64,000 bases of DNA. Origin: Micrasema longulum (lineage: Eukaryota; Arthropoda; Insecta; Trichoptera; Brachycentridae). Shown here in pieces: positions 11,276 through 23,174 of this stretch. A program made the translations under genes and the position numbers. Where the stretch lies: contig JAGVSM010005034.1 of NCBI GenBank assembly GCA_022494885.1, forward strand, positions 62,001 through 126,000, in the 5' to 3' direction. Numbering within the stretch: the first letter of the stretch is position 1; each line of letters begins with the position of its first letter. The notes under the pieces are model-generated. The model was not told the DNA's origin. It saw only the letters and a program-made list of their open reading frames with translations, and searched no databases.

Positions 11276-12010
11276 TTATGGTTTGTTTGCTCACTTAGGT
11301 TGCCATTTGTTGATTGTTGAAAAAACTGCTTATCTATCGTACGCATATAATGAATGATAATGTAATCAATTGGTTAGTATTGGTGAATGGTGATTCCCGG
11401 TTATTTTCAAATATATAATATTGTAGTATAATAAATGATGACCATAGCATTTCATGACATTATTGAAAAATGTAAATATATCTTTGTTTATCTTATGAGG
11501 TGAAATGTAAAGGGATCACCTTTCAAGTAAGTTTATTATCTATTTTCTATTTCAATTTAGTTGAATCATCGTTTTAAGCGATCTATTCAGTACTTTAGCA
11601 GCTAGCAGTTTTTTTATTTAAAGAAATTAAAAATAATAATTATTTATTTGTTTGGCAATTTTGTTTGACAACAATGTTTGACTGATGATTGTAAAAATGA
11701 CCAGGGCATAGAGAGACAGAGAAGAGCCATCGATGTCGGGGTCTCTATGCTACAAGACGCTTCTACCTGCAAATAACAACTATTTATACCGAGTCATTGA
11801 CAGGCTTACAATACACAATACTTTAATTTCCACAGAACGGGTATTAATAAACATCATTGAATTTATTTCATGAAAATACATTTAACCGATGTATTTTTGT
11901 GTAGAAATTAAAATACTAACATAACCTCAAAGTAATAAAACTTACCTGTATTCTGGGCCAGTTTTGCAAGTCGGAATCAATATGTTTTGGTGATTCACAT
12001 ATTGCAGTCC
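11276..12010. other. No gene recognised
   Basis: No coding frame of note. An uneven A/T-rich stretch that ends against half a foldback element. Confidence 0.35.
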
Positions 12011-12012
12011 TT

Positions 12013-12204
12013 TTGGTTTTCAATTGTTGTGCGGCCACTCCCCTCTCGCCTCTCCCCTGTAGAAGCCAGCAACTATTTGTTTTTAAAAATATTTTATTAA
12101 AAAAAATAAAATCATCCTAAATATTTTTTTTAATATGCCAATATGTCTTCTTGCCCATACTGATCACTGTGGTTTCAGATGTGACAGGGTTTAAAGAACA
12201 CCTG
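12013..12204. mobile_element. Foldback MITE, right half only
   Basis: GGCCACTCCCCTCTCGCCTC, GAAGCCAGCAACTATTTG, ATGTCTTCTTGCCCATACTG and GTGACAGGGTTTAAAGAACA match the right arm of the foldback family. The left arm is missing, so the copy cannot form the palindrome. Confidence 0.8.
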
Positions 12205-12429
12205 TATAACCCGGTAAGAATATTCTGACTTGAACTAATTCAGAGTTTCTTATAGCGCAGTTTCCACATAACGCGGTACGAATTAATCACGTTATATAAA
12301 GGTTGACTGTAGTTTAATTTTATTTATCAATGTTATTAAAAATTCAATATGTTTCAAGTCCACGGGACTTTCAAAATACTAAGACTTATACTTTTTAACT
12401 TTAAAATAAATATGTAAGTCCAAAATCGT

Positions 12430-12500
12430 AAAGCGCCCCTGAGGTGATTTTTCACAAAAACATTGATACATAAATTAACCAATTATTGTTGTTGTTATTA
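12430..12500 (+). repeat. Short CCCTGAGGTGATTTTT repeat
   Basis: GCGCCCCTGAGGTGATTTTT and CATAAATTAACCAATTATTG parallel 1829-1885. It ends in TTG triplets where the other copy ends in AAT triplets. Confidence 0.5.
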
Positions 12501-13073
12501 AACTAAAACATTTTTTATTGCGTAGGGGCAAGGTACTTAATATTTTAGGACGAAATAGTTACCAATAAACATTTTTTTATCATATACACCGCAGCGTTAA
12601 AAAACATTTTACATTCCTTTCGCAGTTAACACTACTGTTCTGGTATTTGTGAAATTATTTCTACTTGCTTATAAGGCTAAGCTCGTCGGCTTACGAGCCG
12701 CAAAATGTAATTGGAAAGAAAGTCTGTTATATTTCTCGCTCACTGTATTCTGTAACTATACATTTGTATTATGCTCCTAGCGATTTTATTAAAAGGCTCC
12801 CCGGCTAAACTAAACTTCACTTGTGTTTAGAGGGTACTGAGAATGCAATAACATGGATAACGGAAGTGTTGTAGCGTATGGCTTAAATAGGCAGAAAAAG
12901 AACTTCCTCGTACAAGACTGACAAGCGGATGTAGCTACGTGAAGGCTTTTTTCCTTTGCGACAGAATATAATAGTTGATATTAGCTTTGTACAACGTACA
13001 CTGTAGCAATCGTTGCTTTTCCTTTCTAAGATTTGTTCACTGTTCACTGTTCACTATTCACTCATATAATGTA

Positions 13074-13642
13074 AGGTCAGTTGGGGCAAGTGCCTCTATG
13101 GGGAAAGTGGGACGAGCATCAATATCTCTCAAACTAATACAACATTTGAAAAACGCGCCACATCATGTTATTTTACAGCAAAATTTGGTTCCGGTATTAA
13201 ATTATAGATGTCACCACTAACCCTAGTGGCATGTGAGCCCTCACTTCCTTTCATTCATTTGTTTCTCGAGGAGTTCAAGTTGATCCGTGTTGTGCAAATC
13301 TGTCAAAATCTGACGAATAAACCACTGCCGAGTAAATAAAACCAGGTAATTCCATTATGTATACATTATTCTCTATCTATCTGTTTATATTTAGATTCTA
13401 TCAATTAAATTATCAATTTTGGTGAGGTCCAAAGAGGAAAGTCTAGGGGACTGGTGTACTTCAAATTATTAAAAGCTCTACAAAATGCAGTTTGAGTTGC
13501 ACGACAAAATATTTAATAAATAGCTAAAAAAACAAGCTATCCCATGGTATCTATCTTGATTGCCAATATTTGACGAAAATAAAAGTACACACACCAAAAG
13601 TAATCTTTGGAAAAATTATGCCACACTTGCCCCAACTGACCT
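13074..13642. mobile_element. TIR element (MITE-like) with AGGTCAGTTGGGGCAAGTG ends
   Basis: The left end AGGTCAGTTGGGGCAAGTG at 13074 is mirrored by CACTTGCCCCAACTGACCT, which ends at 13642, a perfect inverted repeat of 19 bases. The 569-bp interior has no transposase frame; the 81-codon frame at 12975-13220 crosses the boundary and is not a gene. A clean target-site duplication is not visible. Confidence 0.8.
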
Positions 13643-13716
13643 AGAATTCTTAAAAGCGGTTCATTGTTAATGTTTTATACGATATTTAAGTGATTTTTGA
13701 TATTATGAACTAATTA

Positions 13717-14062
13717 TGGTATTAAAATATTACAACAGAGACGAAGAACATTTTACAGAAAGTAACAGAGAAGTCTAGGCATCTACAAGGCTTATGACCT
13801 GTTATTGACTGGTTTAAGTGGCCGCTTTACACTGTGTAACATTCACCATACTGCCCAAATTTGAACATCTATATTCCTTTCATTTTTTGTGAAGTTAAAA
13901 AGCTGAAACCTTTATTTATGCGGGTGAGATTCATCTAATTGAATTATTTCACCTACATACTAGGCATCGCCTGAAAATCTTATTTTTTCAATTTCTATAC
14001 TTCTACATTAACCAGGTGGATTTGTCAACAATATTTTGAGTTTGTCTAAATTTTTCAAATTA
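13717..14062 (+). repeat. ~390-bp dispersed repeat, nearly full unit
   Basis: Unit in plus orientation: ATATTACAACAGAGACGAAG, GTTATTGACTGGTTTAAGTG, GGTGAGATTCATCTAATTG, CTAGGCATCGCCTGAAAATC, ending TTTTGAGTTTGTCTAAATT. Short internal deletions occur. Confidence 0.8.
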
Positions 14063-14343
14063 AATTAATTAAAATTAAACAAACATCGACAGAAAAAAGA
14101 ATTCAAGGAATATAGATGTTCTATACACTATAGAACGCAAACGGGGGAAAGGTGAGTAATATATTTGTGCAGATGTCAAAATGTTGAGAACTTAATATCT
14201 GCGCGATACAGTGTTTAATATCAAACCCTGAGAATAATAGTCGCAGAGTTTAAAATACTCTTTTTCAGGAAAGCACACACCCGTGCTATCAGTAAACCTA
14301 CATTTTTATTCGCAAAAATCAAGCCAGAGCTCAAAGTTCAATC

Positions 14344-14485
14344 ACTTGTTCCAGTATTACCGGGGCCGTGTTAGGCCATGCAGGGACCCTTGAGCACACG
14401 GTGGTTGGGGCTTTTAGAAAGGGGCCCTTTGAGAATTTCGAGGCCCCCATTCAGCCGGGGGCCCTGGGCTCATGCCCCGCGTGCT
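14344..14485. other. G+C-rich insert of unknown nature
   Basis: GGCCGTGTTAGGCCATGCAG through AAAGGGGCCCTTTGAG and CCGGGGGCCCTGGGCTCATG to GTGCTCTTATGG. Its base composition contrasts sharply with both flanks and it carries several GGCC/GGGCCC palindromes, so it is likely a repeat or a transferred segment. No frame or RNA could be recognised. Confidence 0.45.
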
Positions 14486-14624
14486 CTTATGGATAGATGG
14501 CTCTGAGTATTACCTAAATTATTTATTGTGTATGCAGATAATTGGTGGACTTCGATGTTAGTTATTGTTAAACTTAGTAAATATTTAGGTTAGTTTAATA
14601 ATGTCCCAACACGACAAAACGCAA

Positions 14625-14915
14625 CAATGTTTGAGTATGTCCAAATGCTTGCAGACTGGATGGATTTCCTCCCTAGGGAGTTATTCATATTTAAATTTGA
14701 CCCATGTGATAAAGGTTTCAGCTCTTTTACTTCACAAAAGTCAACAGATAGAAGAGTTGAGGAAATGTGGATGTTGAAACATGGGCAGAATGGTGAATGT
14801 TATACAGTGTGTAAAGTGGCCACTTAAACCAGCCAATGATAGGTCATAAGCCCTGTAAATGCCTAGACTTTTATATTATCTTCTCAAAAATGTTTTCCCT
14901 CTCTGTTGAAATAAA
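14625..14915. repeat. ~390-bp repeat, second subfamily, rearranged
   Basis: GTTTGAGTATGTCCAAATGC and GGATTTCCTCCCTAGGGAG read in plus sense. They are followed by inverted-sense parts: CCCATGTGATAAAGGTTTCA, TAAACCAGCCAATGATAGG and ATAAGCCCTGTAAATGCC. The two parts are from opposite ends of a unit, so a deletion or inversion joins them. The 66-codon frame is not a gene. Confidence 0.7.
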
Positions 14916-14919
14916 TTTA

Positions 14920-16245
14920 AAGACAAAACGCGTCACATTATACCGTCTTGTATATTAAAAAGATAAAAGTAGAATTAAATCCAATAAAAGTATTTTATTT
15001 TGGATACCCTATCAAATTTCATTACCTAAATATTTGCAAGTGTCAATATTATTGCTTTAATTTGCGTAAAAACTTATAGTACGACTTTGATAGTTTTGCT
15101 TTAAGGGTAACATACATATTTAAAGTAATTATGATGCTAATTGTGAAGATAGAAAATATAGTCTGGTACATTTTTTTTTATATTAAGGCAATCCATCCTA
15201 AGAAGGATGATTGTTTGGTACATTTCTGCATACATAAAAAATAACGAAATATTTGTGCACTTATGATTAGTAAAATATTTAATATTTGAATTACTATTAG
15301 GGAATTGAGATCAAGTTGCGGAAAAGCGGGGCTCGCACCCCGTACCCATAAGGGTGAATAAACACGACCATGACATTCTCAAAACTTACAACAACTTTTA
15401 CAACAATAATTTATTTTTTATTTCTTTTAGTTTTTCTTTTAAACTATGTTTTATTGTCGTTTATTTTGCTTTTCAATAGGAAAAAATAATTATTCAATTA
15501 GTTAAATTATTCATTGGAAAATACTCGAATTGATGAGAGGAGTTGTTGAATATTCTGTAATACCTCGGATGCAAATGAATTTGGACATTTTTACTCGAGT
15601 CTTTCTTGAGAATGGTTCTGAATCACCAAAATATTTTTGTTCCGTATAATATAGAAAACGTATTCTATAGAATGAATTAAGTCTTTCTCCAGGCTTTCCT
15701 TACAATTCCTGCTTCATTATTAAGGAAGATTTTTAAAGTTGATTGTTAGTCGAAGCGAAAAAGCGAAATTGATAGATATCAATATTTACAAAACCATACC
15801 AACCATTTGTAAAAATATTGGTTTGTAAAATGTACATTATTTTCATAAATTATTTTTAAAGAAAAGTTTAATCATTGAATTTTTTTAAAATATCAATGTA
15901 TATGTTCCATATTCTGTTCATATTGTATTTTATAACATTATGTACCTAGCTGCTTTAAACCTTTAACTGCATTTCTTTAGCTTATTTAAAAATAAAAAAT
16001 TGAAAAATATTATTATGTATATTTATATATTTTTTTTTAAAAACCAACTCAACTTCTAAACATGGTTCTATATTTTATCACTTTATATTGTAGTTTTTAA
16101 AATTTATGTTGTTTATATACTCATCTTATTTTTTTTATACCAACTTTACTTCTAAACACTGTCTTATCTTTTGTTGCTTTATATTGTATTTTTTAAAATG
16201 ATTTAAAAATACTTATGCTTCATGTGCTAGTCCAAGGACTATGAA
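14920..16245. other. AT-rich, no gene recognised
   Basis: Long T- and A-rich stretch with no frame over 60 codons of interest. TTAC-type runs and GGCTCGCACCCCGTACC at 15331 look like a decayed tRNA-like segment, but too little remains to call. Confidence 0.35.
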
Positions 16246-16249
16246 ATAT

Positions 16250-16330
16250 TCTAGTTAAAAATACTTTTTTTAAATGATGTTTTTATGTCAAACATGTTGG
16301 AATCGAACCCGAGACCCCTTGCATGGTAAC
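16250..16330 (-). mobile_element. SINE head fragment (family B)
   Basis: Minus strand GTTACCATGCAAGGGGTCTC then GGGTTCGATTCCAACATG matches the SINE at 22930-23010 (CATGCGAGAGGTCTCGGG). Only the B-box half remains. Confidence 0.65.
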
Positions 16331-16497
16331 AGTTTAATTTATTTTTGTTTATCTGTTTCAGCAGTTGCTTGATCCAGATTTTTTCTCACGGTGCTCTAAA
16401 CTGTTATTTATAAAGCGTTTCACAAAACAGTATAATTTGTGAAATGGTAACTGTTACTGCTACTCCTTTTAAATAACCGAAACGTCCATTTCTAATT

Positions 16498-16552
16498 TAA
16501 ACCAGTCAACGATAGGTCATAAGCCCTGTTAATGCGTAGACTGCCATATCTT
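16498..16552 (-). repeat. Short fragment of the ~390-bp repeat
   Basis: AAACCAGTCAACGATAGGTC, ATAAGCCCTGTTAATGCG and TAGACTGCCATAT match the inverted unit end seen at 14840 and 33370. Confidence 0.7.
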
Positions 16553-17445
16553 TTTTTATATGTTTATAAAATTTTCATTTATTAATAAAACATATAAGAC
16601 ATGAATATCATGATATTATATTCCCAGGAGTTGTACGAGATAACTCATTTGGGACGGTACATAAAAAAAATAGTACATTTCTTGTAACAATACATAGTAT
16701 ACATTTAAACAATAACAATTAAATTAAATTGTTTTGTTTATTTATTTTTTTAAATAGTGATCGACCAAAATGAGAATTTCAGCCAAAACCGAATTTCTAC
16801 CGAGTTCTAGTTTCGGTCGGAATGAGGAACTTCAGCTCTACTGAAAATTGGATACAAACAATGTTTTCTTGTGCGGGGTAAAAAATAAAGCACAAAATTG
16901 TATGCAAAGTTTCTTGAAAATGTAGGAAAAAAAATATTTAATAAAAACGCACTACTTTTAATGACTTCACTGGTTCATATGAATCGACCTATGACATGAG
17001 AGCTAAGGAAGATTTTCGGTCTGCTTACCGTTTCTGGACCAATAGTGTACAAAACCAAAAATTTTGTAAAAACGGACCTAAATTATATTGTAACGGTATT
17101 TGTTACAATCAATATAGAGTAAAGTTTCCGCTAACCAAACTTTGTAATATTTCCACTGAGAAGAAACGTAAAAATGGCATTTTTCAATAAAAATTGACTA
17201 AAGCGCCATCTATGAATAATTAGTTTCATATTTTCGTTAAGTTACCACTTTATTTGAAACAAATTTAAATTAGATCTAAATAGCTTCCTATGGAAGAAAT
17301 TAAGCCTGTCTATAAACATTTGGAGATACTCTAAGCATTACTGAATAAACTATTTATATCTGTGTTGCGAGGATTTAGTACTAAACTTCGTTGACGTACA
17401 GGTTCTATACGAATTTCGTTCCGCGGTGTCCTATACTGGGGTGCT

Positions 17446-17491
17446 ATTCTGGACCGCTATCGCGACCTTTGCCGCGATAGCGGTCCAGAAT
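17446..17491. other. Perfect 19-bp hairpin
   Basis: ATTCTGGACCGCTATCGCG at 17446-17464 pairs with its exact reverse complement at 17473-17491 across an 8-base loop (ACCTTTGC). It is much richer in G+C than its surroundings. A weaker related hairpin, GATAGCGG...CCGCTATC, lies at 52182-52203. It may be a Helitron-like terminal hairpin, an inverted-repeat relic or a structured RNA, and the sequence alone does not decide. Confidence 0.8.
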
Positions 17492-17689
17492 AATAATAAT
17501 TATATAAAATACTCGAGAAAAACTGTTTTCTAAGATAATTTTGTATGTAAATACACGAGATTATACGGCCGCGAGAGCGTTTGAAACACCACCCCTGATG
17601 GATGTCTCTATTGAAGGCGGACATGATGTCGCTGTGCGTTAGTCCTGGTTATCTCTTGAGTCAGAAGCTGCTTTAATACTTGAGTGAAA

Positions 17690-17998
17690 TTTTCACACCG
17701 GATTTGGAAAGTAAAATTTGTATAAATATGCAGGATTTTATTACAAAAAATATTTTCCCTTGCTGTATGAAAATAATTAAATTAATGAAAATGATGCCAA
17801 CAAAACGATGAATCTGTTTTACCGTATAAGGAACACGAGAATAAAACTTACAATAAGGATGGCAGAGACGCTGTTTTGTGGGCGGTGTTTGTGTGAAAGA
17901 GACCACAGCAGCCAGGTAGCATGACAGATACGTGTACCATACGTAAGGCAAGGAAAACATCAGTCGTGTGTGTTTTTCTCAATCGTTCAATCAGTCGG
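17690..17998 (+). repeat. Left arm of ~310-bp inverted duplication, coding-like
   Basis: The plus strand from TTCACACCGGATTTGGAAAG to CTCAATCGTTCAATCAGTCG is the near reverse complement of 18842-19155. In the plus sense it reads FTPDLESKICINMQDF and TKNIFPC, then a break, then AETLFCGRCLCERDHSSQVA. The second arm encodes the same words on the minus strand. The arms are separated by about 845 bases. The shared peptide suggests a duplicated exon fragment or a TE domain. Confidence 0.75.
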
Positions 17999-18841
17999 TT
18001 ATTGGCAGTGAGATGTAGTGCACGCTAGTTAAATGACCAGCGTATTTATGATTTTTAATTTATTTTGATTTAAAAGGGCTTTATAACATTATTTTATTTT
18101 TTAAAACTATGAAAAAAGAATTATTTAACAGTATGTTTTAATTATTTTTTTTTAAATTCATTTTTTTTTCAAATTCAAATTACAGAAGCTGCTTAAATGC
18201 TTGAGTAATAAAAAAAACAAAGGCAGAATGGTGAATGTAACTCAATAAATCTCCAGTTCCGTTGCGAATTTAATTTACGTATGAAAATAATTGATGGCCG
18301 AAGACTTTAAGGTTGTAAACTAGTTAAAGATAACCAAAGTTCTGAGGTTGTAAAATAGTGGCGATAGTTGCACCTCTGTTGCAACACGCTGTTTTAGTGG
18401 TTTCAGAAGATGGTACTAAAATCAAGGGCGTGCGTTGTATGTTTTTATTGTAATTATTCCTTGTTTTTTTCAGTTTAAACATTTTGAAGCACATAAAGCA
18501 TATAAATTAAAATAAATATAAGAACATAGAAAAATACAGTATTAAGAAACACAGTGTGAAAAAATTTGAAGAAATAGTGTATGCTGTGCTGCATAAGAGA
18601 AAAAATAGTTTTTAAAATATTTTTTATATGGGCGTTGCAGAATTATTGACATTGCTTATTTTTTTATACATACCCAGTGGGCAGTTTTTACTCTTGAAAA
18701 TCTGTGCTAAAAAAATTTGAGCTTGGGGCCGTAACGTCATGTTACAAAAAGCAAAATACGTAATATTTTGAAGTTAAGGTAATTGAAAAAAAAACAAAAC
18801 ATTCTGTTTCATAATTCATTTTCCATAATTTAAAAAAAAAA

Positions 18842-19155
18842 ATCTGACTGATTGAACGATTGAGAAAAACACACACGACTGATGTTTTCCTTATCTTACG
18901 TATGGTACACGTATCTATCGTGCTACCTGGCTGCTGTTGTCTCTTTCAGACAAACACCGCCCGCAAGACAGCGTCTCCGTCATCCTCATTAGAAGATTTA
19001 TTCTCGTGTTCCTTATACAGTTAAACAGATTCATTGTTTTTTTGGCATCAATTTCATTCATTAAGTTTTTTTTCACATAGCAAGGGAAAATATTTTTTGT
19101 ATTGAAATCCTGGATATTTATACAAACTTTACTTTCCAAATCCGGTGTGAAAATG
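18842..19155 (-). repeat. Right arm of ~310-bp inverted duplication with 96-codon frame
   Basis: The minus-strand frame 19205-18915 is open for 96 codons: LCRRICIFCDLQM, DIFTPDLESKVCINIQDF, TKNIFPCYVKKNLMN, TETLSCGRCLSERD. The C-x-x-C pairs (RRICIFC, near the start, and CGRC near the end) and the DIF...I...IFP spacing are reminiscent of a ZAD-type zinc-binding domain, but the match is loose. It could equally be chance in a transposon. The left arm has lost the frame after IFPC. Confidence 0.45.
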
Positions 19156-19329
19156 TCCATTTGAAGATCACAAAAAATACAAATTCTTCGACACAAGAGC
19201 GACATATAAAGCCATGTATTCTATGTAGATTCGTGTTACATTACAGCCACACAAGAGTTAAGTTAATACATAAAACATGAAGTATAAAGAAAAAAAGTTG
19301 TAATAATTTATCGTAAAAGTACAAGAATA

Positions 19330-19565
19330 AAGATTCATTGATATAAGAGAGGGAGCAGAATTGGACTAGTTGGGAATGGAAGCGGTAGAGAGATGGTTGT
19401 AGTTGAATTTGATTCTGTAAATTAACTTGAATGTACGTTTATATTTCACAACTAGATTTTGTTTTCTGGCTATCTTTTTCTGAGTAAAGTTGGGAAAGGG
19501 AGAATTTCGGCTGTGGACCTTCATAGTAACTTCTCGATGAAGAAACCACTGAAAACTCATTCAAG
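19330..19565 (-). mobile_element. LINE tail fragment
   Basis: On the minus strand, AATCAAATTCAACTACAACC followed by TCTCTACCGCTTCCATTCCC closely parallels 55203-55255 of a plus-strand LINE in this window (ATCAAATTCAATTATAAAC, TCTCTCCCGCTTCCACTCCC). The 64-codon frame (FPNFTQKKIARKQ...) ends at the matching stop, so this is the same LINE family, not a host gene. Confidence 0.65.
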
Positions 19566-20123
19566 AAGAGCCGGACTATTTATTTATGTATCTTTCTAAC
19601 CATGTAAGATACTTCCTCTTATGATAAGACATTGTGACTTTTTACGGAATAGACGTGCCTTTGAAAGAGAGATTGCTATATAGTATAATTAAAAGAAAAC
19701 ATATAAACAACTAGATAAATAAATACATTTTATAGAAACGCAACGTAGAAAAATATGGTATTTAAAATTAAAATCGATAGGTTTATAAGATTATAATATG
19801 ATATAAACGATCATGAATCTAATTGCTTAATGATTAAACAAAAAAAGTATGAAAAAATTAGTTTCTGTTTGATAGGGAACATATACTTTGCCATTTATTT
19901 TTTTACAAACAAGGTGTATGCCGATAGATTGTTTAATTTTTTTTTTCTATTGTTAAATGATTAATAATAAAAATAAAGTGACCTCACTGAGGTTACCCGT
20001 GCCGAGTACACATAACAATGTACTTTTTTAATATATTTTTACTTGTGAGAATATACAAAGAAGACTTTTTATACAGATATAATTAACAAAACGTTTACAG
20101 TTTTAAACACTACGTATTTATTA

Positions 20124-20470
20124 ACATATTACAACAGAGATGAAGAACATTTAAGATGGGTAATCTGAAGTCTAGGCATCTACAGGGCTTATGACCTGTC
20201 AATGAAGGCTGGTTTAAGTGGCCACTTTACACACTGTGTAACATTCACCATTCTGCCTATATTTGAACATCTACGTTTCCTTCAATTCTTTCATATGTTG
20301 ATGTTTGTGAAGTTAAAGAGCTGAAACCTTAATTTATGCGGGTGAGATTCATCTAATTGAATTATTTCACCTACATACTGGCAACGCCTGAAAATGTTAT
20401 TTTTCAATTTATATACTTCTTCATGGACCAGGTGGATTTATCAACATGTTGGATTTATCAACATCAACAT
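20124..20470 (+). repeat. ~390-bp dispersed repeat, nearly full unit
   Basis: TAACATATTACAACAGAGAT, GACCTGTCAATGAAGGCTGG (small insertion), GCGGGTGAGATTCATCTAAT, GGCAACGCCTGAAAATG, ending GGACCAGGTGGATTTATCAA. The last words are repeated once, a small tandem slip. Confidence 0.8.
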
Positions 20471-20571
20471 GGACGTTGACTACGTAATTATGTTTATATT
20501 TAATTAATATTATAAAATGCACAACAAAAGAACAAAAACATAACATAAACTATAGATTTGTGGAGCAGTTG

Positions 20572-20800
20572 ATTCAATATTGGTTTGGGCGAATGAGACA
20601 ATCCATTTTACTTCTACCCAGCTCCACATTTTTTACAGCCTTTTTGAACATTTTCTCGTTACTAATTGTTTTGATGGACAGTGGAAGAAGGTTAAATATT
20701 TTAATTGCATAATACTCAAAATTCCTTTGTCTCAGAAAGTGGCATTAGTTTGTATTTGTTTATGTTGTCTTTGTGTTGAGGATCTAGTGATTATATTATT
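20572..20800 (-). mobile_element. LINE tail, last ~60 codons of RT ORF
   Basis: The minus strand reads RQRNFEYYAIKIFNLLPLSI, then EKMFKKAVKNVELGR, with a stop after LIRPNQY near 20579. This has the 'G-K-FN-LP--IK----FK--L' ending of non-LTR elements. The head is truncated. Confidence 0.65.
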
Positions 20801-20899
20801 TGTATGTTTTGTATCGTTAGGGTTATGTCTTTCGTTTGAGTAAGAATAGTTTTTTGGTTTGTTTAATGATTTGTTGCAAAAAAAAGTGCAATTCGGTAA

Positions 20900-22670
20900 G
20901 TTCATAATAAATAAAAGAGGGGCCTGTAGATTTATTTTCCGTCAGCCATAAAATATATTTTTAACGGCAAATGTTTTCGAATTACTTCTGAATGTTTTTC
21001 TACTTTCTCCTTGTCATTTTAAGACCGATAAGACTCAATCCCATTTTAGTTCCTCTAGATACGTAGCAATAATTCAGTTCAGTTAAGTGCCGAAAATCAG
21101 CGTTTATTACAGTAAATAACATAAGTATAAAATATGTTCTGTTTGCAAAACAGTGACAAAGGTATCTAATAAATGAAATAAATTAGTTTATATGCAAACA
21201 AATTAGACACTGTCCATCCTCACTAGGTATTTGTATACAGCCGTTCCTCCGAACCTCTGGTAGGCAGCATTTTTTTTTGTAAAATACAGCATTAATCGAG
21301 AATTCTAATTTTAGTCTTAGTATAAGTATGGAAATCTAATAAAAAATGAAAAAATATTTTTAAATATGAAAGTCTTGTAAAAATGAAAGAACGAAAAAAT
21401 CAAAACGTACAAAGTATATGAAACTGATACAAACATTTTTTTTTAATCCATAAAGGGGTAAATTGATAGAAAAATTTATGGTGTAGTGAAATAATACATT
21501 TTAAAATTAAAATTAATGTCTCCTCAGACAATGTAAGTAGGTGGAACGCTTAAATTGAGAAGTAGATCAATCCCCTTTGACCGAATGTCGCATTTACTTA
21601 GAATATTCTTATAATGCTTAATTTAATTTGTATATTGAATAATTATCACTAATCACGCTCAAAAGATACGGCACGTCCTTGGTATGTGGGTTTCAAGTTT
21701 TGTAGCTCGCGTCAGGCTCTGAAAAACGACCCACCACGTGATCCGTAGTCAGGTCACGTGGCACTCTCTACAAGACATACAATAAATCGGCGTCGCATCC
21801 TGCTGCACTCCACCTGTAATAAAGGACGAGAGAAATTGCGCGGGGAAATTGCCTACGTCACATATTTACTTCCGTTTATCACCGGGAAAATTTACTATCG
21901 TGGAAAGGAAAAGCGGTTTCTTTATCGACCATACAATGTTATATCTTCAGTATATCTACAAGGCAATCGTCTGCCCGTTTGACAGCATTTGCAATAAATT
22001 TTAAAAGCCGATAAATTCACACGTATTTTATGTCAAGATTTTACAAGGAAACGCCATCGCTACATCAACGCACATAAACTACTAAAGTAAGGCTTTTGAA
22101 TTACAAAAACTGCCATGAGAATTAGTAAATAATAATAATTAAGAAATTGTACTTGCTCCCTATGAAAAGTCAAATATCTTGCAGGACGCAAATTTCTTAA
22201 ATATCCGACGATCCATTCGGGATGTTTCGTCATCCACCCGAAGTGATTTCGTAAATAGCGGCCGTGTTGGATGAAGTGCCTGGGGCGTTATCCACCTCAG
22301 AAATAACCAAAATAAACAAAACATTTTTCAAAGATATTTATGGCATTCCCGAGACACTACAATGAAAATTATGTTCATGTTAAGTAACGTTAGTAAGTGA
22401 TACTTAGGGGCAGTTTTGTGGTAAAGCTCTTAAATTGTTAGATTTGCTGCATAATATTTCTTATAAAGGAAATAGAACTTTGTCATGTTTGGAATTACGC
22501 AGTTTTCTTTTAGACGAATTTATTATTAACTATGGCGTGTGGACGCCGGCCATTTGTTCATAATAAAAACTAATTGTTCTCCTTTATAAGAGGGGAACGC
22601 GGGCAGATTGAGGCAGACTGTAGTCAGAATTAAGAGACAGTGGAACATTTTAGTTTGATCAGTGGAGTGT
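20900..22670. other. No gene recognised
   Basis: About 1.8 kb of AT-rich sequence. The stretch 21660-21985 is more mixed in composition and has a 74-codon frame, but no motif is recognised. Confidence 0.35.
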
Positions 22671-22676
22671 GTACTA

Positions 22677-22740
22677 ACGCCGTTCCCCCGAGGGGGTAGG
22701 CGGAGAGGATAGAACTCCGTATTACTCTGTTTTTGAATAC
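22677..22740 (-). mobile_element. 3' end scrap of RTE-like LINE
   Basis: CCCCCGAGGGGGTAGGCGGA and GAGGATAGAACTCCGTATTA match the last codons (SAYPxGE region) of the LINE copies at 340, 49836 and 53714. Confidence 0.65.
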
Positions 22741-22834
22741 GGACCTCGTTTCTTCTATTTTTTATACGACATTTCTTCGCAAGTTGACATCTACGCCCAG
22801 TTTTGATAATGCTATACTTCTAAATAAGTGGAAA

Positions 22835-23012
22835 ATAAAGGAAATTCAAATAAAAAGTGTTTTTCTACTCTTTGATTTACGAGATTGCCATGTACCATTA
22901 AGACGAAACACACCATTTTAAATAAATATTTTTTATCAATCATGTCAGGAATCGAACCCGAGACCTCTCGCATGGTAGACAAACGCGCGGACCATAACAC
23001 CACGAGGCCGAC
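22835..23012 (-). mobile_element. tRNA-derived SINE (family B)
   Basis: Minus strand: GTCGGCCTCGTGGTGTTATG (A box), CATGCGAGAGGTCTCGGG then GTTCGATTCCTGACATG (B box), followed by an A/T-rich body. Relatives are at 16250 and 63397. The 70-codon frame across it is only the SINE. Confidence 0.75.
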
Positions 23013-23174
23013 AGATCTAATCATATCAAATATACTAAAGGTATATCGATGGCAGCTACTTTAACTATCGTATGTTGAAAACATCAACTTTTCAGGACTT
23101 CCGATTTAAGACATTTAAAAGAGCTGATTATAGACATAACTTTCTTAAGCCATATGCGTCACATGAAACATACC

